Source: Paludibacteraceae bacterium
GTDB taxonomy: Bacteria > Bacteroidota > Bacteroidia > Bacteroidales > Paludibacteraceae
Direction: 5' to 3'
DNA length: 51,220 nucleotides
NCBI GenBank assembly: GCA_017962085.1
Contig: JAGCWA010000022.1
Location: 1-51,220, forward strand
The notes under the pieces are model-generated. The model was not told the DNA's origin and did not search any database. It was given only the letters and a program-made list of their open reading frames with translations. Positions 7,879 to 15,818 of the stretch are shown here, piece by piece. Each line of letters opens with the position of its first letter. Within the stretch, counting starts at the first letter, position 1. The translations under genes and the position numbers were made by a program.

Positions 7879-8379
7879 TTACCTCACCACCCCATACCTT
7901 AGCACTGTATAGACTTTCCCATTCTTGATGGCTCCCTTACGTATTGTAGCTTCCAGCTCGTATCCGTTCTTCTCCAGCACCTTGGCTGAGGCGATGTTGG
8001 GAGCGAATACATGTGCGGTGATGCGTTGGATGTCAAGCAGTTCGAAGGCCAAACGACTAATCTGTGCCACTGTCTGCGTCATGATGCCTTGCGACCAATG
8101 GTCCGTCTGCAGCATATAGCCCAACTCACCATCTATGCGGTATACATCCTCCTTCCGTTCCACCGAGATGCTGCCCACCACCTGATTGTCTACTACCACG
8201 GCACGGAACAGACCGGTCTTACCCTCCGCCTCCGTCACCATGTTCAGCCACCATTCCGCATCGGAATCGGTGTAGGGGGATGGCAAGCGGTCGGAGAGGT
8301 ATTGTCTGTCGACAGCATTGCACAATGCTTTCAAACTATCTTTATCGGACAAGGTCCATTTACGAAGTAGGATATTCAT
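7879..8379 (-). CDS. GNAT family N-acetyltransferase (RimJ/RimL-type)
   Basis: 166 residues. The start is set at the internal ATG (8379), where MNILLRKWTLSDKDSLKAL matches the usual opening of RimJ/RimL-like acetyltransferases; the longer frame adds 22 residues with no family match. The acetyl-CoA region is visible as ELGYMLQTDHWSQGIMTQTV, and the family ending NIASAKVLEKNGYELEATIRKG is well preserved. A protein N-terminal or small-molecule amine is the likely acceptor, unresolved. It begins 19 bases after the hydrolase stop and is probably co-transcribed with it. Confidence 0.85.
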   Translation of the reverse strand: MNILLRKWTLSDKDSLKALCNAVDRQYLSDRLPSPYTDSDAEWWLNMVTEAEGKTGLFRAVVVDNQVVGSISVERKEDVYRIDGELGYMLQTDHWSQGIMTQTVAQISRLAFELLDIQRITAHVFAPNIASAKVLEKNGYELEATIRKGAIKNGKVYTVLRYGVVR

Positions 8380-8398
8380 ATTGCTTATAATTAATCGT

Positions 8399-9133
8399 TT
8401 ACGCCATACCAAGAACCCTCTTGGCCACATCTTCCGGATGGTCAACCAATAGTTGTCCGTGATTCATACCGGGGAAGACCTCGACGTGTGTATCCGGGTG
8501 GATTTCGCACAGGTGCTTTGCCTGTGGTTTCGCCACGAAAGCCTCTTTGGTGCCATACCAGAAATGGACATCCGCCCCATGGATCGATTCTAGCTTATGG
8601 GTATAGACATCTTTGTAGCCGTCGCGCACCGATTTGCCCTTCCCATAGGGCCACACCTTCTTGCATTCGTCCAACAACACGTCGAAATAGTGGGAATGAA
8701 AGATGAACTTCCAAAAGCCCGTGCAGTGGTAGCAAGTCCACACGTTGAAACTCTGGTAGTACCGAAGAGGATCCACGCACCACTTAGGGAGAGGCAACAG
8801 TGGCGCCGCATCCAGGATGGCATGGTCGATCACTATCTCGTTCCGTTCCATGATGCGGGACAGAATCTTTCCTCCCAAGGAGAGACCGTAGGCGACGTCC
8901 AGATGTCCGTCCAAGTTCTCTCGAACATACCGAGCCGCCTGCATGGCCTGGTCATCGACAGAGGTGTATTGAGACGTCTGACCCAGCAGGAATCCATCGA
9001 TTCCAACTGCAACAATGTAGAAGTTATCCTTCAGCAAATCTATCAGTGGCAGGAATATCTCATGAGACACTCCCAATCCGTGGATCAGCAGCAGACTACG
9101 TTTCTCTTTATTTCCGTATGTGTGGAATAGCAT
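8399..9133 (-). CDS. Alpha/beta hydrolase
   Basis: 244 residues, a typical length for the fold. LLLIHGLGVSHEIF is the oxyanion-hole strand, AYGLSLGGKIL contains the nucleophile elbow G-x-S-x-G (Ser around residue 102), and GMNHGQLLVDHP carries the C-terminal catalytic His (around residue 225). The acid is probably in the FWYGTKE region. No signal peptide, so cytoplasmic. The substrate is not predictable. It is the first gene of the minus-strand run continuing through 5846. Confidence 0.85.
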   Translation of the reverse strand: MLFHTYGNKEKRSLLLIHGLGVSHEIFLPLIDLLKDNFYIVAVGIDGFLLGQTSQYTSVDDQAMQAARYVRENLDGHLDVAYGLSLGGKILSRIMERNEIVIDHAILDAAPLLPLPKWCVDPLRYYQSFNVWTCYHCTGFWKFIFHSHYFDVLLDECKKVWPYGKGKSVRDGYKDVYTHKLESIHGADVHFWYGTKEAFVAKPQAKHLCEIHPDTHVEVFPGMNHGQLLVDHPEDVAKRVLGMA

Positions 9134-9283
9134 AGGACTAGAATCAAAATACAGCTTACTAAATGCAAATCTATATAAATCGCTTCATTTTATATCCTAT
9201 CGCATATAAAAAATATACGACCCTGCGATTTTACATTTGATCGAATATAATTGCTATGTTGTTGGAGACTGAAGCGACTGGTA

Positions 9284-9916
9284 TCACTCCTGTCTTATAA
9301 CCCGAACCGCCCCCGCACTATGAATCCGTACGATTGGATTCGCATCGTTTTCGGCCAGCCATTGCAAGCGTTCCAGATAGGGTTTGACCATCATCGGGCG
9401 ACGTTTGCCCATCACACGGAACATCTCTGGAGCCTCCATCCGTACCTTGTCGTCGTTGTCACTCAACAAGTTGGCGAACAGGGGCATGTGCGCCTCGTAC
9501 GGGTCCGGCGTATTGGTGGCGATGTTCTCCGACGCCCAGATGAAACTCAGCCGGACTTGAGGGATACTATCCGAAGCCAAGCCAAACATCTTTTCCCAAT
9601 AGGGCTGTACGAGTTCGAATCGAGCCCGTCCGATTCTGCCCAACGCATTCAAAGCCCGTTCACGAAAGAGGTCATTGGTCGCATCCATGAACGAAGCAAT
9701 CTTACCGACGTATGGCGCAATCGTCTCCGGATATTGCAGCCCCATCTCCCCCAAGAGCCAAAGCGCCTTGGCTGTAATCTTGGACGATTGGTTTTCAAGC
9801 AGGGAACCAACATAGGGGATGCTTTCCTGCCAAACGGTTTTGTCCTTGGTCAGGGCTGACAGTTTGCTGTACAAGGTCTTTTCGGAGGAGTTATTTGGGG
9901 TGTTTGTGGGGGTCAT
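9284..9916 (-). CDS. HEAT-repeat protein
   Basis: 210 residues from the chosen ATG. Five or so helical pairs with HEAT character are visible: SSKITAKALWLLGEMG, NDLFRERALNALGRIG, DSIPQVRLSFIWASENIA, DNDDKVRMEAPEMFRVMG and NPIVRIHSAGAVRVI. The frame is open further upstream to 10018, but the added 34 residues overlap an AT-rich promoter-like region and contain no repeat, so the ATG at 9916 (MTPTNTPNNSSEK) is preferred. Cytoplasmic scaffold or adaptor; partner unknown. It stands alone between the hydrolase run and the divergent AT-rich gene. Confidence 0.8.
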   Translation of the reverse strand: MTPTNTPNNSSEKTLYSKLSALTKDKTVWQESIPYVGSLLENQSSKITAKALWLLGEMGLQYPETIAPYVGKIASFMDATNDLFRERALNALGRIGRARFELVQPYWEKMFGLASDSIPQVRLSFIWASENIATNTPDPYEAHMPLFANLLSDNDDKVRMEAPEMFRVMGKRRPMMVKPYLERLQWLAENDANPIVRIHSAGAVRVIRQE

Positions 9917-10232
9917 AACTTGAGTTATCTGTCTTCTACAATTTGGTTCAACAAAATTAAGAAATAGGGTGCAAAAAAAGGACATAATTTGGGGGAGGAT
10001 GAAAAAAGTTTTTTCCACTTTTTCTTTCTTTCAACGCATAAAAACAGGATGGAAAATGTCTTGCAATTAGAATATAATTCTATTTAAAAATCACATATAA
10101 AATATTATAAATCAATATAATAACTATTCGAAAAGTTTTAACCGAATTTAACAAAAAATTTTTGGCATAGTCGATTGGATGGTACAATTTTGCAGCCGAA
10201 AGTTGATTTTATGAATTTAAACATGTACAATT
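9917..10232. other. AT-rich intergenic region
   Basis: Very AT-rich 316 bases separating two divergent genes. GTACAATTTTGCAGCC at about 10182-10197 is one base away from a TAnnTTTG element placed 40 bases before the ATG at 10233. A 36-base mini-frame (ATG at 10211, stop at 10244-10246) overlaps the start of the downstream gene in another frame; it might be a leader peptide but has no further support. No other gene is seen. Confidence 0.45.
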
Positions 10233-10874
10233 ATGTGCCAGTATGATTTTATCTCAAAAGCGCAATTTACTTCAAAAAATGAGTTTTTAGAAGAATCTAA
10301 GGATATTGCGGAAGACTTATTTAAAAAATATTGTATCAATTGCAATGGGAAAGAGTTTTATTTCGCTGAAATAGAGTTCTATTATTACAATGATAATAGT
10401 GAGGAGTTAAAGGTAAAATGGAATGAAAACACATATCCAAGAGAATGTCAAGCTGGCGATATTTTTTATCATCTCAGTGGCATGGATATTTGTTTTAATA
10501 GTAAATTGCCCCAAAACTTCAAAGAAAAGGAAGATTGCTATGGTGGTGGAATATTAATTAGAAGCATTGTGGAAATAGATACAAACGGTAATAAAATCGT
10601 AACAGTTGGTCCTTTGACTTGTGCTAACAAAATGTTGAATGCATGTAAGGGGAAATGCATGCCAAAATTACGCATTTCTAAGAAGCTCAATTACACTCCC
10701 AATCCTCAAAAGACATTTCGCTATCTTGGGAAAACAGATTTTGATTTGATAGAAAAGGGGGAAAATAGAGATGGAAATCTCAAATTGGCATTTTATGATT
10801 CAGGAATCAATAAGGATTCTTGGAATAAAGCTAGATCATCATATTATGAAAAACGTATTATGCGTGTTAAATGA
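10233..10874 (+). CDS. AT-rich gene; faint resemblance to 3-methyladenine DNA glycosylase (AAG) fold
   Basis: 213 residues, conspicuously AT-rich and Lys/Asn/Tyr-rich compared with its neighbours, so probably acquired. The order of motifs recalls AAG-type glycosylases: an early IAEDLFKKYC..NGKEFYFAEIEFYYY segment in the place of the family strand with the catalytic Glu (E-x-E-x-Y), then FYHLSGMDICFNS, then GGGILIRSI in the position of the family AVLIRA strand, then VGPLTCANKMLNA. The similarity is by eye and low; the protein could instead be an unrelated unknown. No signal peptide. It stands 23 bases before the agmatine deiminase ATG. Confidence 0.55.
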   Translation: MCQYDFISKAQFTSKNEFLEESKDIAEDLFKKYCINCNGKEFYFAEIEFYYYNDNSEELKVKWNENTYPRECQAGDIFYHLSGMDICFNSKLPQNFKEKEDCYGGGILIRSIVEIDTNGNKIVTVGPLTCANKMLNACKGKCMPKLRISKKLNYTPNPQKTFRYLGKTDFDLIEKGENRDGNLKLAFYDSGINKDSWNKARSSYYEKRIMRVK

Positions 10875-10897
10875 AATAATTAGTGCACTCAAAACTT

Positions 10898-11728
10898 ATG
10901 ATTACCGACCCACAAACCACCACCGTCTATTTCTCCGACCTTCTCCCCGAGAAGTGCCCTGCACTCTATCAGAGCCTTGACGCTATTCTGAGGGAGAGGC
11001 AAGTAGCGCATCATCTGTTGCCCAACACAAGGGACATTTGGTGCCGTGACTACATGCCTATCCAGACGGATGAGAAACGATTCGTGTATTATAAATACAA
11101 CCCCGATTATTTGCAGAAGCCTCATCTTAAGCGAACGATTACCGATGTGATGCAGATGGGCGATGTGGATTGTCTGCGGCAAGTTGAAATGGTCAACTTG
11201 GACTTGGTGGTTGACGGAGGCAATGTGGTGAAGTGTGGCGACAAAATCGTGATGACAGAAAAGGTCTTTTCCGAGAACAAGGATAAATCGAGGGATGAAG
11301 TTCAACGATTACTCGAAGAGGCTTTTCTGTGCGATATAGTTTTCTTGCCATGGGACACAAATGAGGAATACGGCCATAGCGACGGTATTATCCACTATGC
11401 GGGAGGCAACCGTGTGCTGATGACCAACTATGCAGATTCCGATGCTGTTATGGCTCGGAAATTCACGAGGATTTTGGACAAACATTTCGAGGTCATTCAT
11501 CTGAAATACAATGTGAAACGCAAACATGCACGCAGTTGGTCGTATATCAATTACTTGCAGATTGGTGATTTGGTGCTTGTCCCACAATTGGGCATCCCAG
11601 AAGACGAGCAGGCGGTGCAACAGATCGCCCAAGCGCTGCCACAATGCGAAGTGGTAGGCGTACATGCATTGGAGGCTGTACGGAAAGGGGGTGCGCTCAA
11701 CTGCATATCGTGGAATGTGAGGGAGTGA
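10898..11728 (+). CDS. Agmatine deiminase / peptidyl-arginine deiminase family protein
   Basis: 276 residues, a little shorter than the usual 340-370 of agmatine deiminases. WCRDYMPIQ (family DxWxRDxGP-like), DGGNVV, GHSDGIIHYAGGNRVL (catalytic Glu/His-Asp region) and the C-terminal GGALNCISW with the nucleophilic Cys are all present and match the PAD_porph family. Known members convert agmatine to N-carbamoylputrescine. The second His of the usual GGxHCxT motif is Asn here (GALNC), as in several Bacteroidetes sequences. The start is the ATG at 10898; a GTG at 10883 would add five residues. A cytoplasmic enzyme, no signal peptide. Confidence 0.85.
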   Translation: MITDPQTTTVYFSDLLPEKCPALYQSLDAILRERQVAHHLLPNTRDIWCRDYMPIQTDEKRFVYYKYNPDYLQKPHLKRTITDVMQMGDVDCLRQVEMVNLDLVVDGGNVVKCGDKIVMTEKVFSENKDKSRDEVQRLLEEAFLCDIVFLPWDTNEEYGHSDGIIHYAGGNRVLMTNYADSDAVMARKFTRILDKHFEVIHLKYNVKRKHARSWSYINYLQIGDLVLVPQLGIPEDEQAVQQIAQALPQCEVVGVHALEAVRKGGALNCISWNVRE

Positions 11729-11783
11729 GGCACATTCCTGAATATTTTTCCAGTATTAGCTTGCCTAATTTATGAGTGAATAG

Positions 11784-12107
11784 CTATTGCACAGAAAAAC
11801 TGATTCTACGTCCTAATCCTTGAAAAATCTTGAATAGGGTTGACAATTGTATATCTGCGTGGCCGTTTTCGATACGCGAAATGTAACTTTTCTTAGTACC
11901 GATTTTCTGGGCAAGTTGTTCCTGGGTCAATCCAGCTTTTTGTCTCTCTGCTCTAAGTTTTTCGCCCAATATAAAAGCATCTACACCAGTTTCAAACTCG
12001 GTTCTTGAAGGAGTGCCTAATTCGCCGAAATCCTCGGTAATGAGATCCTCTATCGGTGTTAAATTCAGACGATTCATTTCTTCGCGTGTCATAAATCCTT
12101 TAAACAT
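11784..12107 (-). CDS. HigA-like XRE antitoxin without an adjacent toxin
   Basis: 107 residues. The C-terminal half LRAERQKAGLTQEQLAQKIGTKKSYISRIENG is a helix-turn-helix XRE domain, and the order (GTPSRTEFETGVDAFILGEKLR before it, FKIFQGLGRRISFSV after it) is that of HigA-type antitoxins from Bacteroidetes. Such genes normally follow a RelE/HigB toxin gene, but no toxin-like frame is found in the 60 bases downstream or the sequence upstream, where the next gene is divergent. It may be a stand-alone regulator or a relic. A TATCTTTG element and a short inverted repeat lie just upstream, consistent with autoregulation. Confidence 0.85.
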   Translation of the reverse strand: MFKGFMTREEMNRLNLTPIEDLITEDFGELGTPSRTEFETGVDAFILGEKLRAERQKAGLTQEQLAQKIGTKKSYISRIENGHADIQLSTLFKIFQGLGRRISFSVQ

Positions 12108-12125
12108 ATTGATAAATTTTCATGG

Positions 12126-12173
12126 CAAAGATAACCAATTAGTTAACCTGATGCAAAATATTTCATATCTTTG
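12126..12173. promoter_or_regulatory. Divergent promoter region with candidate XRE operator
   Basis: TATCTTTG on the minus strand at 12126-12133 serves the HigA-like gene; TATCTTTG on the plus strand at 12166-12173 serves the DUF3781-glycosyltransferase pair. Between them, TAACCAATTAGTTA (12132-12145) is an inverted repeat with TAAC/GTTA arms, overlapping the minus-strand element, and GGTTA is directly repeated. This is the expected position for autorepression by the XRE protein, which might also affect the divergent pair. Confidence 0.6.
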
Positions 12174-12198
12174 TTACATGAACATATAATCACCCAAT

Positions 12199-12474
12199 AT
12201 GATGGATTTAGAATCATCTCATTCGCCTCGCCAAACCCTTCTTCAATTCCTCCCCCGAATCCACACCACCCCCATGGGCGTCGAACGGATAAAGAGGAAC
12301 CTACACCTGCAAGAGAAGGATGTGGAGACCTATTGCAAGGAGAAAATCGCTTCCCAAAATTGTGAAATCACTAGACAGGGGAAGAACTACTATTGCCGAA
12401 TAGATGATATCATCATCACAGTCAATGCGTTTAGTTTCACCATCATAACGGCTCACATAAACAAACAGATATGA
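12199..12474 (+). CDS. DUF3781-like small protein
   Basis: 91 residues. The core from IHTTPMGVERIKRNLHL through KNYYCRIDDIIITVNAFSFTIITAH matches the pattern of the DUF3781 family (small cytoplasmic proteins with a conserved I-T-V-N-x-x-S-x-T-I-I-T-A strand pair). Function is unknown for the family. Its stop overlaps the glycosyltransferase start (ATGA at 12471-12474), so the two should be translationally coupled. The start is the ATG at 12199, 26 bases after the promoter element; the neighbouring ATG at 12202 is an alternative. Confidence 0.75.
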   Translation: MMDLESSHSPRQTLLQFLPRIHTTPMGVERIKRNLHLQEKDVETYCKEKIASQNCEITRQGKNYYCRIDDIIITVNAFSFTIITAHINKQI

Positions 12475-13616
12475 GAGTATTAATCGTTCCAATGGCAGCC
12501 ATGGCACCGACGGCTGGTCCGTCATATCGAACTCGGTGCATCGCAAGAGAAATGCAAAAAGAGGGTCTGGTGGTTGCTACCTGCCAAGCGCAAGATGTTA
12601 ATTATAAGCCAATTGAAGGCATCGACAATTATTACCTGACGGTACCCTCGCCTATGGGTATGCCCTCGTTCGTCGGCACGCATATATTCCCTATCGTACA
12701 AAAGCTGGGCGTAAACCGTTTCAGGAGCGTCGATAGCTTCGATGAGGTGCTCCACCTGACGGGAAACACCGACTACGCCTACCTCAAACAGAGCGTGGAG
12801 GATATCCGCAAGGCTATCAAGGCGTTTCAGCCCGACATCGTCTATTCCGAGTTCAACATCTCTGCCATGCTGGCGGCAAAGCTGGAGAAGGTGACCTTGT
12901 ACATCTCCGCCAGTTACCCGACGCAACACCAATACAGTCATAACCCGAAATATGCTAAGGGCTTAAACAAACTACTTCGTGAATATGGCTTGCCACCATT
13001 AACCTCATGTCTCGAACTGTTTGATTTGGCGGAGAAGAAATTCATACCGAGTTGCAAAGAGTTGGAGCCGATGGAGGATCCGAAGGCCTTGTTCTGTGGC
13101 ACATTCAAGGGCAATATCAAGGCCAATTCCGCCGTCCGCGACAAGGTACTCGTTTACATGGGCAATGGAACCATCTCGCAGCGTAAGATGGTGAAGGAGG
13201 TCTCTCGGTCGTTTGAAAACACTGAATACCAGGTCTATATCGCAGGGCAAGGATTAAAAGAGCAAATCTTCAACAACATACATATCGCACCGTTCTTCAA
13301 CTTCGACGCATACCTGCCGGAGTCTGTGTTGTTCATCAACCACGGGGGACAAAACAGCATTGCGGACGGACTGGTCTATGGTGTTCCGCTCCTCGTTTGC
13401 GCAGGCAAGGTGTTCGAGCGGAAGTACAACGCACAGAGCATTGTGAAAGCGGGAGCGGGAGAAGAATTGACCGTTGCGGAGTTCACCTCGGAGGAGATTA
13501 GACGTGTAGCTTTACAAATCATTAATAATCCTGATTATCAAATGAATGCGTGTAGGATTGGGCAAGAACTGACTTCATTGGGAGGGGTGTCGGTCATTAC
13601 TTCATCCATGCGTTAG
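12471..13616 (+). CDS. GT-B fold glycosyltransferase (MGT/UGT family 1-like)
   Basis: 381 residues. The N-terminal half opens with VLIVPMAAMAPTAGPSYRTRCIA, a Rossmann strand and loop. The donor-binding C-terminal half carries MGNGTISQ and, around residues 285-320, INHGGQNSIADGLVYGVPLLV, the family 1 signature in which HGG contacts the nucleotide sugar. No signal peptide, so it acts in the cytoplasm. The acceptor could be a small molecule, lipid or natural product; nothing nearby decides this. It overlaps the DUF3781 gene by four bases and is convergent with the MATE exporter, 79 bases away. A link between the glycosyltransferase product and the exporter is only a guess. Confidence 0.85.
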   Translation: MRVLIVPMAAMAPTAGPSYRTRCIAREMQKEGLVVATCQAQDVNYKPIEGIDNYYLTVPSPMGMPSFVGTHIFPIVQKLGVNRFRSVDSFDEVLHLTGNTDYAYLKQSVEDIRKAIKAFQPDIVYSEFNISAMLAAKLEKVTLYISASYPTQHQYSHNPKYAKGLNKLLREYGLPPLTSCLELFDLAEKKFIPSCKELEPMEDPKALFCGTFKGNIKANSAVRDKVLVYMGNGTISQRKMVKEVSRSFENTEYQVYIAGQGLKEQIFNNIHIAPFFNFDAYLPESVLFINHGGQNSIADGLVYGVPLLVCAGKVFERKYNAQSIVKAGAGEELTVAEFTSEEIRRVALQIINNPDYQMNACRIGQELTSLGGVSVITSSMR

Positions 13617-13694
13617 CGGGCAACCGTTCCGACATGACGGTCACCGACAAACAGTATCTTCCCTCCCCAGAAAATGTGAAGGCGGAGTCTTCCT

Positions 13695-14996
13695 TCAATA
13701 CTTTATCAGCCCCTTCTGCTTGGTTTTGAAATAGATGAATTGAACGATTCCCCGCATGGAGAGATAGGCGAGGAAGGCAATCCATAGGCCATCGTTTCCA
13801 ATCCTTCCGATGAGAAGATTGTACAACAGGAAGAACAGGATCGTGGCACAGACCATGGCTGTGACCATTCCCTTCGCCATGGTTGCCCCCACCATGATAC
13901 CATCCCAAAGGAAGGCGGAAAAGCCGCAAATAGGTATGGCGACAACCCATATCAGGTAGTCTTCAGCGGCAACGATCGTCGCGTCCTCATTGGTGAGCAC
14001 GTGCAGGAAATCAATGGAGAAGAATTTATACGCGAAGGTGAACACGACGACCAGCCCCAATCCCCACAGGAATATGTACCGAATGGATTTACTCAGGTTG
14101 GCAGGGTCTTTCGCCCCGATATACCTGCCAGTCAGGGCTTCTCCCGCATACGCGAAACCATCCGTGAAGTAGGAGAAGATCGAGAAGAACTGTATCAGCA
14201 ACGTATTGACAGCTAACAATGTAGTACCCTGCTTGGCACCCGCCAGCGTGAAGAAGGTGGTGACCGCCGTAAGACAGACCGTTCGGATGGCGATGCTTCC
14301 ATTGAGGGAGACAATGCGTTTCAGCTTAGACGTATCAAGGACCTCCTGCTTGCTGATCAACGGCACCAGGTCGCCATACTTATGTTTCCAGAGGAAGAAG
14401 GCCAAGGCCAGTCCGCTGTACTGGGCGACGAGCGTACCCATCGCGATACTGGTGATTCCTAAATCAAGGCCAATCACGAAAAGCAAGCTGCAAAGAATGT
14501 TGATGACATTGATGGAGATAGCGATGATCATCGGGTAAACAGAGTTCTGCATGCCTATGAACCAGCCTTTTATGCTATACATGCACATCACCGCAGGGGC
14601 ACCGAACACGCATAGGTTGAAGTAATAAGACGCGGCCTCCTCCACCTCGGGAGCGGTGTTCATATAGGCGAAAGCATACTTCTGGATGACGCCCTTCATC
14701 AAAAAGATTAACAGGCAGGCCGACAATGCGATAAGGATGGAGCGAAGCAGAAGATGAATCGATTCCGAGTGATTTTTCGCACCGAAGGATTGGGCGGTCA
14801 GTCCGCTGGTACTCATGCGGATGAAGCCGAATGTCCAATAAAGCATATTGATCAACGTGCCCCCAACAGAGATAGCACAAATATACACGACGCTGCCCAA
14901 ATGTCCCGCAATAGCCAAGTCGACCAAGCTAAGCAAAGGAACCGTGATATTGGTCGCAATGGCAGGAACAGCAATTTTTAGAATTCTCTTGTTCAT
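13695..14996 (-). CDS. MATE family efflux transporter
   Basis: 433 residues, the usual size. MNKRILKIAVPAIATNITVPLLSLVDLAIAGHLG is a clear MatE opening (P-A-I, V-D, A-G-H-L-G). Twelve hydrophobic segments are readable, with the domain duplication around GTLVAQYSGLALAFFLW at the middle. These proteins export cationic drugs or metabolites using a sodium or proton gradient. The protein resembles the DinF-like subgroup common in Bacteroidetes. It is convergent with the glycosyltransferase. No adjacent regulator is seen. Confidence 0.9.
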   Translation of the reverse strand: MNKRILKIAVPAIATNITVPLLSLVDLAIAGHLGSVVYICAISVGGTLINMLYWTFGFIRMSTSGLTAQSFGAKNHSESIHLLLRSILIALSACLLIFLMKGVIQKYAFAYMNTAPEVEEAASYYFNLCVFGAPAVMCMYSIKGWFIGMQNSVYPMIIAISINVINILCSLLFVIGLDLGITSIAMGTLVAQYSGLALAFFLWKHKYGDLVPLISKQEVLDTSKLKRIVSLNGSIAIRTVCLTAVTTFFTLAGAKQGTTLLAVNTLLIQFFSIFSYFTDGFAYAGEALTGRYIGAKDPANLSKSIRYIFLWGLGLVVVFTFAYKFFSIDFLHVLTNEDATIVAAEDYLIWVVAIPICGFSAFLWDGIMVGATMAKGMVTAMVCATILFFLLYNLLIGRIGNDGLWIAFLAYLSMRGIVQFIYFKTKQKGLIKY

Positions 14997-15358
14997 CCGA
15001 AAAACTCCTCATTTCCATAAGGTTAGAACATCATAGCACAGGGCCAATCATCCTTTTCAACCTTACATTTTTCTCGGCTCAAAGATACTGCACTTCTTGG
15101 ATTCCCACAAGAGAAGAAATACCCGAACAATGGCAATCACAATTAACTTTCACAATTCATAGATTTTTCATTTAGACGAGGCAGAGGGCAACAAATCCTC
15201 ACGCAGGAAAGAGTTCACGGAGTTTGATACGAATTTATCGCATCAGCACTGATTGTAAATAGTAAAATGTAAATGGTTAAATAGTAAATTATACTACCTT
15301 TGTGTCAATCAACATTCGGAAGAGCCCCTTCCGTGTTGCGGAATTAAAAAGAAGACTT
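14997..15358. other. Intergenic region between divergent MATE and TfoX-N genes
   Basis: About 360 bases. The only feature I can support is the plus-strand promoter element at 15295-15302. Short direct repeats of TAGTAAA occur at about 15260-15290 just upstream of it. No gene is seen. Confidence 0.5.
15295..15302 (+). promoter_or_regulatory. -7 element TACCTTTG for the TfoX-N gene
   Basis: Exact TAnnTTTG match. The G at 15302 is also the first base of an in-frame GTG, which therefore cannot be the translation start; the first usable start is the ATG at 15359. Confidence 0.6.
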
Positions 15359-15679
15359 ATGCCAACCTCAAAATCCTACGCGGACTTCATCCTTGAGCAA
15401 CTCTCAGGGTTGCCAGAAATCGCTTCCCGTCAGATGATGGGCGAATACATTCTGTACTACCGTGACAAAGTCATCGGGGGCATCTACGACGACCGTTTCC
15501 TCGTGAAGCCAGTGAAGGCGGCACGTGAAAGGATGCCCGAGGCGCCCTACCAACTACCTTACGAAGGGGCGAAAGAGATGCTGCTGGTGGACAATGTGGA
15601 CAACCGTGATTTCCTTGCGGATCTGATCACGTCCATGTACGATGAACTGCCGGAGGTGAAGAAAAAGAAGAAAGCATGA
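15359..15679 (+). CDS. TfoX/Sxy N-terminal domain protein
   Basis: 106 residues. MPTSKSYADFILEQLSGLPEIASRQMMGEYILYYRDKVIGGIYDDRFLVKP follows the TfoX N-terminal domain closely (the R-x-M-x-G-E-Y strand and G-x-x-x-D-x-x-x-L-K). Stand-alone TfoX-N proteins are common in Bacteroidetes; the link to competence known for full-length Sxy in Proteobacteria cannot be assumed. A Lys-rich tail ends the protein. The start is fixed by the promoter element at 15295-15302 and the family alignment. Cytoplasmic; next gene 139 bases away has its own promoter. Confidence 0.85.
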   Translation: MPTSKSYADFILEQLSGLPEIASRQMMGEYILYYRDKVIGGIYDDRFLVKPVKAARERMPEAPYQLPYEGAKEMLLVDNVDNRDFLADLITSMYDELPEVKKKKKA

Positions 15680-15788
15680 CCTTCCATTCCCTCTGGTTCA
15701 ACGACTTGCAGATGAAGGCGGGCGGGGAATCGGAGCATCATTCCCCTAAAAAATAGCAAGCAAGAAACCACTGATTAGAATTAATTTT

Positions 15789-15796
15789 TATCTTTG
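15789..15796 (+). promoter_or_regulatory. -7 element TATCTTTG for the metallopeptidase gene
   Basis: Exact TAnnTTTG match 22 bases before the ATG at 15819. Confidence 0.65.
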
Positions 15797-15818
15797 CGAA
15801 ACTTTAAAACTAAACGAC

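Noticed and set aside
11729-12198. A HigB/RelE toxin partner for the HigA-like gene
   Set aside because: No frame of 80-120 residues with toxin features is found on either side. Minus-strand frames over 12301-12546 are the shadow of the DUF3781-glycosyltransferase pair.
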